The translations under genes were made by a program, and so were the position numbers. A model generated the notes under the pieces. The model saw only the letters and a program-made list of their open reading frames with translations. It was not told where the DNA came from and made no database searches. Shown in pieces: positions 50,647 to 59,492 of a stretch of DNA of 64,000 bases (position 1 is its first letter; every line of letters begins with the position of its first letter). Source of the stretch: Aureimonas sp. OT7 (GTDB lineage Bacteria; Pseudomonadota; Alphaproteobacteria; Rhizobiales; Rhizobiaceae); assembly GCF_014844055.1 (NCBI RefSeq), contig NZ_CP062167.1, positions 1,751,501 through 1,815,500 on the forward strand. The letters are read 5' to 3'.

Positions 50647-52089
50647 TCAGGCCGCGGGCCGGAAGCGCGCCGTCCGTGGGTCCGCCACGTAGCGGCTGGC
50701 AAGCCGGGCAGCCGTGCCGGCCAACTCGGCGACGGCATCGAGGATGCGCTCGGCCTCGGCATCGGAATGAAGGTAGCTGAAATTCAGGCGCACCCAGCCG
50801 GGCTTCTCGAGTTCGTGCCCGGCGCCGAGCCGCAGGAACAGCGCCTGCGAGGCCGCGTCGTCCAACCCCAGAAGGCGATGGGCATAAGGCCCGGCACAGG
50901 CACAGCCGCCGCGCACCTGTATGCCCCACATGTCGCTCAGCATCCGCGTGAACATCTGGTGATGAACGAGGGCGCCCTGCGGATCGACGACCTGGAAGGA
51001 AAAGATGGGCAATGCCGTCATGCCGGGCTTCTGGCCCAGGAGACGGATGCCGGGCACCTGCGTCCAGCGCTCGACGGCGCGCTGCCGCAGCGTCTCCTCC
51101 CGCGCCAGGATGACAGGCGCGCCGACGGCATCCTTGACCAGCATGACGAGTGCGGCACGGATATCGCCGACGACGTTCGGCGTACCCGCTTCTTCCCGGG
51201 CCTCGACGCGGGCGCTGTAGGTATGGCCCCAGGGGGAGACGAAGGAGACCGATCCGCCGCCGGGCAATGTCGGCGTGGTGCGCCGCACGATGCTGTTGCG
51301 CACCACCATGACGCCCGATGCGCCGGGACCGCCGGGAAACTTGTGCGGCGACAGGACGATTGCATCCTTTGCTTCGGCGCCGTCGCCCATGACCATCGGG
51401 AGGTAGGGCGCGCCGGCCGCATAGTCCCAGATCGCGACGGCCCCGGCCGCCTTGAGCTTGCGCGTCACCGCGTCGGTATCGGTAACGATGCCCGTGACGT
51501 TGGACGCGGCAGAGAAACTGCCGATGATCAGGTCCGCGCCGGATGCTTGCGCGATCGCTTCATCCAGGCTGGTGAGATCGACACCGCCACAGTCCGCCTC
51601 GGCGATCTCGACGACATGTGCGCCGCTTTCGCGCCATGGCAGGATATTGGAGTGATGCTCGTAAGGGCCCGACAGAACCACGACACGGTCGCCCTTTGCG
51701 ACGCGCGTTTCCACTTCCAGAAGCCGAACGATCCGATTGATGCCGCTCGTCGCCCCGGAACCGGTGAAAACGACATGGCAATCGGGCCCGGCGCCTACGA
51801 GTTCGGCGATCGCACCCCGCGCTTCTTCGCGTAGCCGTGTCATGGCGCCGCCGCAGTAGGACGCTTCGGTATGGCTGTTGGCATACCAGGGCAGGACGTT
51901 TTCGGTGACGAAGTCCTCCACCTGCCGAAGGGCGCGGCCCGACGCGACGTAATCCGCGTACAGCAGCGTTTGCGGGCCGCAGCCGGCGTCGAAGCGCGCG
52001 CCGTTGCCGATCAGGCCGTCGCGCAGGCGCGCTATGGTGTCACCGGATGCAAGATCGTTCCTGAAGTCTGCAAGAATGCCCATCGCCAT
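50647..52089 (-). CDS. Class V aminotransferase (cysteine desulfurase-like)
   Basis: A 480-residue PLP enzyme with the class V features HVVFTGSGATSGINRIVRL, SGPYEHHSNILPWRESG, the PLP Asp/Gln region WDYAAGAPYLP, the Schiff-base Lys in LSPHKFPGGPGASG, and a Cys-rich loop RGGCACAGPYAH where SufS/CsdA-type enzymes keep their active Cys. It is longer than SufS (about 410). It may be a cysteine or selenocysteine lyase-type enzyme. An Lrp regulator lies 137 bases upstream and a persulfide-dioxygenase-like gene beyond it. Confidence 0.85.
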   Translation of the reverse strand: MAMGILADFRNDLASGDTIARLRDGLIGNGARFDAGCGPQTLLYADYVASGRALRQVEDFVTENVLPWYANSHTEASYCGGAMTRLREEARGAIAELVGAGPDCHVVFTGSGATSGINRIVRLLEVETRVAKGDRVVVLSGPYEHHSNILPWRESGAHVVEIAEADCGGVDLTSLDEAIAQASGADLIIGSFSAASNVTGIVTDTDAVTRKLKAAGAVAIWDYAAGAPYLPMVMGDGAEAKDAIVLSPHKFPGGPGASGVMVVRNSIVRRTTPTLPGGGSVSFVSPWGHTYSARVEAREEAGTPNVVGDIRAALVMLVKDAVGAPVILAREETLRQRAVERWTQVPGIRLLGQKPGMTALPIFSFQVVDPQGALVHHQMFTRMLSDMWGIQVRGGCACAGPYAHRLLGLDDAASQALFLRLGAGHELEKPGWVRLNFSYLHSDAEAERILDAVAELAGTAARLASRYVADPRTARFRPAA

Positions 52090-52226
52090 ACCCGCCCAGA
52101 TGAGGATGGAGGAATGGTAATGGACTTAACCGGTAATTTTTCCCCAATTTGACCCGGTCGTTTTGGAATGTTTGCGATGTATGATCGATTATAGCGGCAA
52201 AATGCGGTGTTAATGACAACATAATG

Positions 52227-52691
52227 TCAACGGATCGGAATTGGACGATTCTCCAGGATCGCCTCCATCGTGAAGTAGGAGGTGACGTTTTCCAGATCGA
52301 GCTTCTCTATGAGACGCTGGTAAACCTCGTCATAGCTTTTCATGTCCCGCGTGACGATCTTCAACATGTAGTCGTAGTCGCCGCCGATCCGGTAGAAATC
52401 GGTGATATCGGCAATTGATGTCACATGAGAGCGAAACTTCTTAAGCCATTCGGCGGAATGGTTTCGCGTGCGGATCATGGCGAAGACGACGAGCCCGCGC
52501 CCGAGCAGCTCGCGGTCGATCCGCGCTGTCTGACCCTTCAGGACGCCATCTTCCTGCAACTGCTTGATCCGCCGCCAGCAGGCATTCTGCGACAGGCCGA
52601 TCTTGTCGGCGAGGTCGCGCTGCGACTGGCCGGCGTCCTCCTGCAATTCCATGATGATCCGGGCATCGATATGATCGATCTTTAGGGCCAT
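52227..52691 (-). CDS. Lrp/AsnC family transcriptional regulator
   Basis: A 154-residue regulator: an N-terminal AsnC-type HTH (DHIDARIIMELQEDAGQSQRDLADKIGLSQNACWRRIKQLQEDG), then a RAM ligand-binding domain (ITDFYRIGGDYDYMLKIVTRDMKSYDEV). It sits between the class V aminotransferase (same strand, downstream) and the divergent MBL-fold gene, so it may control both in response to an amino acid such as cysteine. The 137-base gap downstream and the 126-base divergent region are AT-rich, as Lrp sites often are. Confidence 0.93.
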   Translation of the reverse strand: MALKIDHIDARIIMELQEDAGQSQRDLADKIGLSQNACWRRIKQLQEDGVLKGQTARIDRELLGRGLVVFAMIRTRNHSAEWLKKFRSHVTSIADITDFYRIGGDYDYMLKIVTRDMKSYDEVYQRLIEKLDLENVTSYFTMEAILENRPIPIR

Positions 52692-52817
52692 TTTTCGTTC
52701 ATCTCCTGATTGATCGTCCGATTTTGGGCAGAAAGTTGTGACGGATTCTCAGTTTTCGCATGATATCACCATTCCTGGAATTCGAGCGAGCCGGGGATCG
52801 GTTCAGGAGGGCGCGCC

Positions 52818-53693
52818 ATGTGTGACTTGAACGGTCGGCCGGATGTCACCGGCTTTTTCGACCCGCAGACGCATACGATCGCCTATGTCGTGGCAGATCC
52901 GGAGATGGGCGTCTGCGCCATCGTCGATGCAGTCATGGACATCGACTATGCAGCCGGGCGCATCGCATTCGACCATGCCGACCGCATGATCGACCATGTG
53001 CGTACGCATGGCTTGACCGTCGAATGGGTCATCGAGACCCATGTGCATGCCGACCACCTGTCGGGCGCGCCGTACATCCAGGAAAAGCTTGGCGGGCGAT
53101 TGGCCATCGGCGCGGATATCGTGGTGGTGCAGGAAACATTCGGCAAGATTTTCAACGAGGGGACCGAGTTCCAGCGCGACGGCAGCCAGTTCGATGTCCT
53201 GTTCTCCGATGGCGATCGCTACGCCATAGGCCGGATCGAGGCCGTGGCCATGCATACGCCTGGGCATACACCGGCCTGCATGACGCATCGTGTCGGCGAC
53301 GCAGCCTTTGTCGGCGATACGCTCTTCATGCCGGATGGCGGTTCCGCACGCGCCGACTTTCCCGGCGGCGACGCCGGGCAGCTTTACGATTCCATCCAGC
53401 GCATTCTTGCCCTGCCGGACGAGACGCGGCTGTTCATGTGCCATGATTACGGTCCGAACGGGCGGGACATACGGTGGGAAACAACCGTGGGCGAGGAGCG
53501 GGCCACCAACATCCATGTCGGTGGCGGTCGCTCGCGCGAGGAATTCATCGCCTTCCGCACGGGGCGGGACGCAACGCTGCCGATGCCGAAGCTCATCCTG
53601 CCATCATTGCAGGTCAACATGCGGGCAGGCCGTCTGCCCGAGCCCGACTCCGCCGGCCGGCGCCATCTCAAGGTGCCGCTGAACGGACTTTGA
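52818..53693 (+). CDS. MBL-fold persulfide dioxygenase-like hydrolase (Blh/ETHE1-like)
   Basis: A 291-residue MBL protein with VIETHVHADHLSGAPYIQEKLGG (the H-x-H-x-D-H motif), HTPGHTPACMTHRVGD, FVGDTLFMPDGGSARADFPGG and MCHDYGPNGRDIRWETTV. These are the marks of ETHE1/Blh-type persulfide dioxygenases, which oxidise glutathione persulfide. No rhodanese domain is fused. A CAGGAGG site precedes the start. Confidence 0.85.
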   Translation: MCDLNGRPDVTGFFDPQTHTIAYVVADPEMGVCAIVDAVMDIDYAAGRIAFDHADRMIDHVRTHGLTVEWVIETHVHADHLSGAPYIQEKLGGRLAIGADIVVVQETFGKIFNEGTEFQRDGSQFDVLFSDGDRYAIGRIEAVAMHTPGHTPACMTHRVGDAAFVGDTLFMPDGGSARADFPGGDAGQLYDSIQRILALPDETRLFMCHDYGPNGRDIRWETTVGEERATNIHVGGGRSREEFIAFRTGRDATLPMPKLILPSLQVNMRAGRLPEPDSAGRRHLKVPLNGL

Positions 53694-53707
53694 GCGCTTG
53701 AGTGCTT

Positions 53708-54289
53708 CTACCTGAACCTCTCGCCGGGATAGACGCCCCAAAGGGCAGACTGGCGGACATGCCCGTCCAGCCCACTCGGCGGAATCGATACACGGCACCA
53801 GCCTCCGCCGCAGTCCATCACTTCCAGCAGCACGCGCGGCTCCAGGGTCGCGATCGCCGAGGCACCGATGGCAGCCCGGCGGCGCAGGGCGACGCCATCA
53901 TTGTTCCATGGCGCGACGATGGCGGTGCGACGACCCGAAAGCAGCGGCGCATACATCCATCCGGTTGCCGCATCCGCATCCCTGATCCTGCGCCAGTTGC
54001 CCCATTCCTCGATGATCTCGACCGGCGTCCCGCGATGCTGGTAGACCCAGCGGATCGGATAGTCGGTGCCGGGGCCGACACGCATCCGTGCCGGCGCCCC
54101 GCCGATTGACGCATATCGCGGCAATGGCAAGCCGGTGATGCGCCCCGATGCGCCTGCCCGGATGTCGTCGCCGGCTCCGTCCCTCGTCGTGGCCCATGCG
54201 CCGGGCTGAACGATGGCCAGACTGCAGATCGCCAGTGCCACGATGCGGCGCGACCCCGGACGCCTCAACCATTCCAACCCCATCCGCAT
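53708..54289 (-). CDS. Exported bacterial SH3-domain protein
   Basis: About 193 residues: an N-terminal hydrophobic signal (RRIVALAICSLAIVQPGAWA), then two SH3-like repeats (ARMRVGPGTDYPIRWVYQHRGTPVEIIEEWGNWRRIRD; VALRRRAAIGASAIATLEPRVLLEVMDCGGGWCRVSIP). Such proteins often bind peptidoglycan. The start at MRMGLEWL is chosen to give a normal signal; an upstream ATG at 54355 exists. It is divergent from bioY. Confidence 0.83.
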   Translation of the reverse strand: MRMGLEWLRRPGSRRIVALAICSLAIVQPGAWATTRDGAGDDIRAGASGRITGLPLPRYASIGGAPARMRVGPGTDYPIRWVYQHRGTPVEIIEEWGNWRRIRDADAATGWMYAPLLSGRRTAIVAPWNNDGVALRRRAAIGASAIATLEPRVLLEVMDCGGGWCRVSIPPSGLDGHVRQSALWGVYPGERFR

Positions 54290-54433
54290 CCGGCCCGCCC
54301 TGTGGCGTATACAATCAGTGCGGAAAGTCGCGCCGAATGGTTGCCAAATCGTCATCCAGATAATCTACAAAATTATGCGTATGTTGCGTAAGCAGCCGCC
54401 AAACAGTAAAAATTGGACGATAAGAATCAAAAC

Positions 54434-54443
54434 TTATCTACAA
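54434..54443. promoter_or_regulatory. BioR-like operator before bioY
   Basis: TTATCTACAA matches the alphaproteobacterial BioR box TTATMKATAA at nine of ten positions. It lies 14 bases before the bioY start, next to the GGGAG ribosome-binding site. A TTGGAC -35-like hexamer lies about 16 bases upstream, so bound BioR would cover the -10. No bioR gene is in the window. Confidence 0.6.
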
Positions 54444-54457
54444 AAAGGGAGATCGAC

Positions 54458-55030
54458 ATGAGCATGCTTTCAGCGCCGGCATCTTCAACCACTCGTGCGC
54501 GCCAGCTTTCGTGGCAAGTCGGCGCAGTCGTCGCCGGCAGCATCGTCCTGGCGCTGTCGTCCTATATCGAGGTGCCGATGGTACCCGTTCCCATAACGAT
54601 GCAGACCCTGGCCGTTACGCTGGCCGGGGGGATTCTGGGGCGGCGCCTGGGAGCATTGACAGTCATGGCGTGGCTTGCCCAGGGGATGGCCGGACTGCCC
54701 GTGCTGGCCGGCGGTGCCGGAGGCATCCACCACTTTGCCGGACCGACAGCGGGCTATCTCGCGGCGTTTCCGATCATGGCCTGGATGACGGGATGGCTTG
54801 CGGAAAATGGATGGAATGGCCTCAGGCCGTGGCGGGCCTTCGCCGGCATGCTGGGCGCGCACCTTCTGTGTCTTGCCCTCGGCGGCGCATGGCTGGCAGG
54901 TATCGTAGGGCCGACGCAGGCGGTTGCCCTCGGGGTTACGCCGTTTCTCGTCGGAGCGGTGCTGAAGTCGGCCCTGGGCGCCGCGCTGCTTGCGCTCCTC
55001 GCCCGTCGCCGCCCGCGCAAGGTGGCATGA
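54458..55030 (+). CDS. bioY: Biotin transporter BioY
   Basis: A 190-residue, six-helix S component of the energy-coupling-factor biotin transporter. It has the family signatures EVPMVPVPITMQTLAVTLAG, GLPVLAGGAGG..FAGPTAGYLAAFPIMAW and GVTPFLVGAVLKSALGAAL. No bioMN is adjacent, which is common for solitary BioY or unlinked ECF genes. The start at 54458 has GGGAG upstream. It overlaps the DUF1284 gene (ATGA). Confidence 0.95.
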   Translation: MSMLSAPASSTTRARQLSWQVGAVVAGSIVLALSSYIEVPMVPVPITMQTLAVTLAGGILGRRLGALTVMAWLAQGMAGLPVLAGGAGGIHHFAGPTAGYLAAFPIMAWMTGWLAENGWNGLRPWRAFAGMLGAHLLCLALGGAWLAGIVGPTQAVALGVTPFLVGAVLKSALGAALLALLARRRPRKVA

Positions 55031-55479
55031 CGATCCGCCTTCGGCCCCATCATCTCCTGTGCCTCCTCACCTATGTAGGGAAGGGGTACGGGGAGGGCTT
55101 TACCCGTAACTACGACGGGATCGCGCAGCGCCTGTCCGCAGGCGAGCCGATCCTGGTCGTCGAAGGGCCCGACGAGATCTGCGCGCCACTCCTGGCCGAC
55201 CCGGACACGCACTGCCGCCGGCCCGGCGTAACCGGGCGCGATGCGGATGCCTTGCGCGACCTGGCCGGCCTTCTCGGAATCGAGGTCGGAGACACGCTTT
55301 CGCTCGACCGGGCGATGCTGCTGGCCATGCGTAGCGCCTTCGTTGCCGGGCGCACTCGGCACGCCTGCCGCGGATGCGAATGGGAGGCCCTCTGCAGCGC
55401 AGTTGCGCGAGATGGCTTTGCCGATGCGCATGTGCAACCTGCGGCAGGCGGCGCCGCGACCATGTGTTACGGTTCCTGA
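55027..55479 (+). CDS. DUF1284 family protein
   Basis: A 150-residue protein opening TIRLRPHHLLCLLTYVGKGYGEGFTRNYD, the DUF1284 signature, with conserved His pairs and cysteines (CAPLLADPDTHCRRPGV, CRGCEWEALC) that may bind a metal or a cluster. The function is unknown. The family often sits next to bioY, as here, with four bases of overlap, suggesting a link to biotin or cobalamin uptake. Confidence 0.87.
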   Translation: MTIRLRPHHLLCLLTYVGKGYGEGFTRNYDGIAQRLSAGEPILVVEGPDEICAPLLADPDTHCRRPGVTGRDADALRDLAGLLGIEVGDTLSLDRAMLLAMRSAFVAGRTRHACRGCEWEALCSAVARDGFADAHVQPAAGGAATMCYGS

Positions 55480-55554
55480 TCCCTTGCCGGGCGCGGCGCT
55501 TTGCCGGTCCGGCGACGATCGCACGGCCCTTGCAATCCACGAACGTCTTGAAGA

Positions 55555-55629
55555 ATTATCAATATTATAGAAAATTTTTGCTCGATAATTGGGAATATTA
55601 CTAGGTTTTCAGCATATATTATTGATAAT
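55555..55629. promoter_or_regulatory. Paired operator-like sites in an AT-rich region before the dehydratase
   Basis: The region 55548-55640 is much more AT-rich than its surroundings. ATTATCAATATTATA lies at 55555-55569 on the plus strand, and ATTATCAATAATATA at 55615-55629 on the minus strand (14 of 15 bases alike, inverted). The same motif occurs at 61290. It is probably the binding site of the cluster regulator (LysR at 60363 or the decayed GntR at 61605). Confidence 0.5.
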
Positions 55630-55682
55630 ACGTCGAGCGTTGGCCAGTTTGGGTGCTCGATGGTCAAAGGAGTGCGCCGGGG

Positions 55683-57386
55683 ATGACGCGGGGATTACGA
55701 AAAGGTCTGACCTCCTACGGCGACGACGGGTTTGCCCTGTTCCTGAGGAAGGCCTTCATCAAGGCGGCAGGGTACTCCGACGATGCACTCGACCGTCCCA
55801 TCGTCGGCATCACCAATACGTATAGCGACTACAACCCCTGCCACGGCAATGCGAAAACGTTGCTCGAGGCGGTCAAGCGCGGCGTGATGCTGGCGGGCGC
55901 GCTGCCGATGGAGTTTCCGACCATCTCCATCCATGAAAGTTTCGCCCATCCGACATCGATGTTCCTGCGCAACCTGATGGCGATGGATACCGAGGAGATG
56001 ATGCGCGCCCAGCCGATGGACGCGGTGGTCGTCATCGGCGGGTGCGACAAGACCTTGCCGGCCCAGATCATGGCGGCAGCCAGCGTCGACCTGCCGACCG
56101 TGGTCGTGCCGGTGGGTCCGATGGTGGTGGGGCATCACCGGGGCGAGGTGCTCGGTGCATGCACGGATTGCCGGCGCCTGTGGGGTGCCCATCGCGCCGG
56201 CGAGATCGACGAGACGGAGATCGACACCGTCAACGGTCGCCTTGCCCCGTCGGTCGGTACCTGCATGGTCATGGGAACCGCCAGTACGATGGCCTGCATA
56301 ACCGAAACGCTGGGTCTTTCGCTGCCGATGGGCGCCACGATACCGGCTCCCCATGCAGAGCGCGTGCGACTTGCCGAGGACAGCGGCAAAGTCGCCGCGC
56401 GGATGGCCGTCGAAGGCGGCCCCCTTCCGAGCCGGCTTCTGACGCCGCAATCCTTCCGGAACGCCGTGATCGTCATGCAGGCGATCGGCGGTTCGACCAA
56501 CGGCATCATCCACCTGGCTGCCATCGCTGGCCGGACCGAGCATACCTTGTCCCTCGACGAACTGGACGAGATCGGTCGCACCGTGCCCGTTCTCGTGGAT
56601 CTCAAGCCCTCCGGTCAGCATTACATGGAGCACTTCCATCACGCCGGCGGCGTGCCGAAACTGCTGAAACAGCTTGGCGACCTGGTCGAGCTCGACACGC
56701 CGACGATATCGGGAGCAACGCTTCGCGACGTCGTGGCGGCCGCCGAGGATGACCCCGGCCAGACGGTGATCCGCTCGACGTCCGATCCCATCAAGGCGCA
56801 GGGCTCGATGATCGTGCTCCGCGGCAATCTCGCACCGGGCGGGGCCATCCTGAAGCAGGCGGCGGCGAGTTCGCATCTTCTGCACCATACCGGTCGGGCG
56901 GTGGTGTTCGACTCGGTCGCCGACATGGCCGAGCGGATCGACGATCCGCAACTCGATGTAAATGCCGATGACGTGCTGGTGCTCCGAAACGCGGGTCCGA
57001 AGGGCGCTCCCGGCATGCCGGAGGCCGGCTATCTTCCCATCCCGAAGAAGCTCGCGCGGCAGGGCATCAAGGACATGGTGCGCATTTCGGACGCAAGGAT
57101 GAGCGGAACGGCGTTCGGTACGATCGTGCTGCACATCACCCCGGAGGCGGCTATCGGCGGCCCGCTGGCCCTCGTGCGGACGGGGGACCTCATCCGGCTG
57201 GATGCCGAAGGGCGTCGTCTCGAACTGCTCGTCGAGGAGGACCAGCTCGAACGCCGCCGGTCGGAGCATGTCCGCGCCCCCGATGCCAAGGGTTCCGAAC
57301 GCGGCTACGCCCGCCTGTTCGTGGAGAATGTCCTGCAGGCCGATGAGGGTTGCGATTTCGGCTTCCTGCGCCGCAGGCCGGATTGA
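55683..57386 (+). CDS. IlvD/Edd family dehydratase (sugar-acid dehydratase)
   Basis: A 567-residue member of the IlvD/Edd family. Iron-sulfur and metal motifs are present: NPCHGNAKTL, VVIGGCDKTLPAQIMAAASV (Cys), GACTDCRRLW (Cys), MGTASTMACITE, and RISDARMSGTAFGTIVLH near the end. Branched-chain IlvD and aldonic-acid dehydratases share these. The neighbours (DapA-family aldolase, SDR, enolase and amidohydrolase remnants) point to an aldonate such as arabinonate, xylonate or fuconate. AAGGAG precedes the start. Its last 116 bases form the first unit of a tandem array. Confidence 0.88.
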   Translation: MTRGLRKGLTSYGDDGFALFLRKAFIKAAGYSDDALDRPIVGITNTYSDYNPCHGNAKTLLEAVKRGVMLAGALPMEFPTISIHESFAHPTSMFLRNLMAMDTEEMMRAQPMDAVVVIGGCDKTLPAQIMAAASVDLPTVVVPVGPMVVGHHRGEVLGACTDCRRLWGAHRAGEIDETEIDTVNGRLAPSVGTCMVMGTASTMACITETLGLSLPMGATIPAPHAERVRLAEDSGKVAARMAVEGGPLPSRLLTPQSFRNAVIVMQAIGGSTNGIIHLAAIAGRTEHTLSLDELDEIGRTVPVLVDLKPSGQHYMEHFHHAGGVPKLLKQLGDLVELDTPTISGATLRDVVAAAEDDPGQTVIRSTSDPIKAQGSMIVLRGNLAPGGAILKQAAASSHLLHHTGRAVVFDSVADMAERIDDPQLDVNADDVLVLRNAGPKGAPGMPEAGYLPIPKKLARQGIKDMVRISDARMSGTAFGTIVLHITPEAAIGGPLALVRTGDLIRLDAEGRRLELLVEEDQLERRRSEHVRAPDAKGSERGYARLFVENVLQADEGCDFGFLRRRPD

Positions 57387-58588
57387 GGGCTATCGAGATC
57401 TTCGCCTCGATAGCCCCTATTACGTCGTGCGGCGGCGGCGTCCGCGGCCGGGCAGCCTAAAGGGCGGCGCGCGCATCCTTGCGAGCCAGCCGCGTCAGCA
57501 GGTAGGCGATTTCCTCCTGGGCCGCCGCGCTGATCCGCGCCCCCGACGCCAAGGGTTCCGAACGCGGCTACGCCCGCCTGTTCGTGGAGAATGTCCTGCA
57601 GGCCGATGAGGGCTGCGATTTCGGCTTCCTGCGCCGCAGGCCGGATTGAGGGCTATCGAGATCTTCGCTTCGATAGCCCCTATTACGTTGTGCGGCGGCG
57701 GCGTCCGCGGCCGGGCAGCCTAAAGGGCGGCGCGCGCATCTTGCGAGCCAGCCGCGTCACCAGGTAGGCGAGTTCCTCCTCGGCCGCCGCACTGATCCGC
57801 GCCCCCAATGCCAAGGGTTCCGAACGCGGCTACGCCCGCCTGTTCGTGGAGAATGTCCTGCAGGTCGATGAGGGTTGCGATTTCGGCTTCCTGCGCCGCA
57901 GGCCGGATCGAGGGCTATCGAGATCTTCGCCTCGATAGCCCTTATTACGTCGTGCGGCGGCGGCGTCGTTCGCGGCCGGGCAGCCTAAAGGGCGGCGCGC
58001 GCATCTTGCGAGCCAACCGCGTCAGCAGGTAGGCGATCTCCTCCTGGGCCGCCGCACTGATCCGCGCTCCCGATGCCAAGGGTTCCGAACGCGGCTACGC
58101 CCGCCTGTTCGTGGAGAATGTCCTGCAGGCCGATAAGGGTTGCGATTTCGGCTTCCTGCGCCGCAGGCCGGATCGAGGGCTATCGAGATCTTCGCCTCGA
58201 TAGCCCTTATTACGTCGTGCGGCGGCGGCGTCGTTCGCGGCCGGGCAGCCTAAAGGGCGGCGCGCGCATCTTGCGAGCCAACCGCGTCAGCAGGTAGGCG
58301 ATCTCCTCCTGGGCCGCCGCACTGATCCGCGCTCCCGATGCCAAGGGTTCCGAACGCGGCTACGCCCGCCTGTTCGTGGAGAATGTCCTGCAGGCCGATA
58401 AGGGCTGCGATTTCGGCTTCCTGCGCCGCAGGCCGGATTGAGGGCTATCGAGATCTTCGCCTCGATAGCCCTTATTACGTCGTGCGGCGGCGGCGTTCGC
58501 GGCCGGGCAGCCTAAAGGGCGGCGCGCGCATCCTTGCGAGCCAGCCGCGTCAGCAGGTAGGCGATTTCCTCCTGGGCCGCCGCACTGA
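57271..58588. repeat. Five tandem units (262-265 bp) made from the convergent gene ends
   Basis: Units start at 57271, 57534, 57796, 58061 and 58326 and end at 58588. Each holds the last ~116 bases of the dehydratase, a hairpin GGGCTATCGAG-N8-CTCGATAGCCC, and the last ~77 bases of the aldolase gene (minus strand). Unit 1 carries the real dehydratase end and unit 5 the real aldolase end. Inner units have drifted: the dehydratase stop is changed to CGA in units 3 and 4, and one base is lost in the aldolase tail of units 2-4. Short frames within (MPRVPNAATPAC...) are out of frame with either gene and are not called. It fills the 1.1 kb between the two genes. Confidence 0.93.
57387..57416. terminator. 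Bidirectional terminator hairpin (unit 1 of the array)
   Basis: A perfect 11-bp stem GGGCTATCGAG/CTCGATAGCCC with an 8-base loop begins right after the dehydratase stop and is followed by CTATTACG. It recurs in all five units; the last copy is at 58442-58471, next to the aldolase end. The T tract is poor, so termination strength is uncertain. Confidence 0.6.
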
Positions 58589-59438
58589 CCTTCGGGCCCG
58601 GCCGGCGCAGCCCGTCATGCGCGATGAGGCCGCGCCGCCTGAGGACGTGTTTGCGGACCGCAAGACCCACTCCCGGCTGCTGCTCGTAGCGGATCAAAGG
58701 CAGGTGTGCGTCGAACAGGTCGTGTGCGGCATCCTTTTCTCCGTTTTCATGCAGTCGATGCAGTTCCACGAGCATGTCGGGAAACGCGTAGCCTGTCATC
58801 GCCCCGTCGCTGCCGCGCCCCGCTTCGAAATCGAGGAACAGCCCTCCATTCGCCGTCAGGATGGAAAAGCGACGCAATTTTTCGTCGTCGATCATCTTCC
58901 GCAATGCGCTGATCTTTTCGAGGCCGGGCCAATCCTCTTCCTTCAGCATGACGCAGGACGGATGCCGACGCATGATCTCGGCGATCACCGGGACGGACAT
59001 CTGCACGGTCAGTGTCAGCGGGTAGTCCTGGAGTGCCCACGGCGTGTCGGCGCCGATGCTGTCGACGGCCTGCTCGAAATAGGCAAGGATCTGCTCGTCG
59101 GTACGCAGATGGGGGGCGGGGGCCACCATGACCCCGGCTGCACCGAACTCCATCGCATCCCTGGCCAGCGTTCGCATGGCGGCGAAGCCGGGCGCCGAAA
59201 CGCCGACAACCACCGGGATCCCGGCCCGGTCGATGACGCGGCGCGCAATCGTGCGCGCCTCCTCCGCCTCCAGTTTGGCGGCCTCGCCCATGATCCCGAG
59301 GATCGTTACGCCGGTGGAGCCGCATTCGCGGTAGAAATCGATCAGCCTGTCGAGCGAATCGTAGTCGACGCTCCCGTCGGGAAGAAACGGCGTCGGCGCG
59401 ATCGGGTAGACGCCCGTCGTCTGGGTATTGAAAGACAT
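58512..59438 (-). CDS. DapA/NanA-family aldolase or dehydratase
   Basis: A 308-residue class I aldolase-fold protein. It has GVYPIAPTPFLPDGSVDYDSLDRLIDFYRECGSTGVTILGIMGEAAKL (G-x3-E loop), the catalytic Tyr in LQDYPLTLT, and the Schiff-base Lys in CVMLKEEDWPGLEKI. In this setting it could cleave a 2-keto-3-deoxy sugar acid or dehydrate 5-keto-4-deoxyglucarate. The start is MSFNTQTTG at 59438. Its 3' end lies in unit 5 of the tandem array. Confidence 0.88.
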   Translation of the reverse strand: MSFNTQTTGVYPIAPTPFLPDGSVDYDSLDRLIDFYRECGSTGVTILGIMGEAAKLEAEEARTIARRVIDRAGIPVVVGVSAPGFAAMRTLARDAMEFGAAGVMVAPAPHLRTDEQILAYFEQAVDSIGADTPWALQDYPLTLTVQMSVPVIAEIMRRHPSCVMLKEEDWPGLEKISALRKMIDDEKLRRFSILTANGGLFLDFEAGRGSDGAMTGYAFPDMLVELHRLHENGEKDAAHDLFDAHLPLIRYEQQPGVGLAVRKHVLRRRGLIAHDGLRRPGPKVSAAAQEEIAYLLTRLARKDARAAL

Positions 59439-59492
59439 GTCTGTTCTCCGGAAACGATGCACGGTCTGCGACGTGCGGGGCGGGGCGGGGCG

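Noticed and set aside
55548..55640. Origin of replication suggested by the AT-rich stretch
   Set aside because: No DnaA boxes, repABC or dnaA genes are nearby; the repeats fit operator sites better.
57541..58588. Repeated short frames starting MPRVPNAATPACSW in the tandem array
   Set aside because: They are in another frame of the duplicated dehydratase tail, lack ribosome-binding sites, and vary only as the repeat drifts.
57271..58588. CRISPR array
   Set aside because: Units are 262-265 bp of near-identical sequence with no unique spacers and no cas genes.
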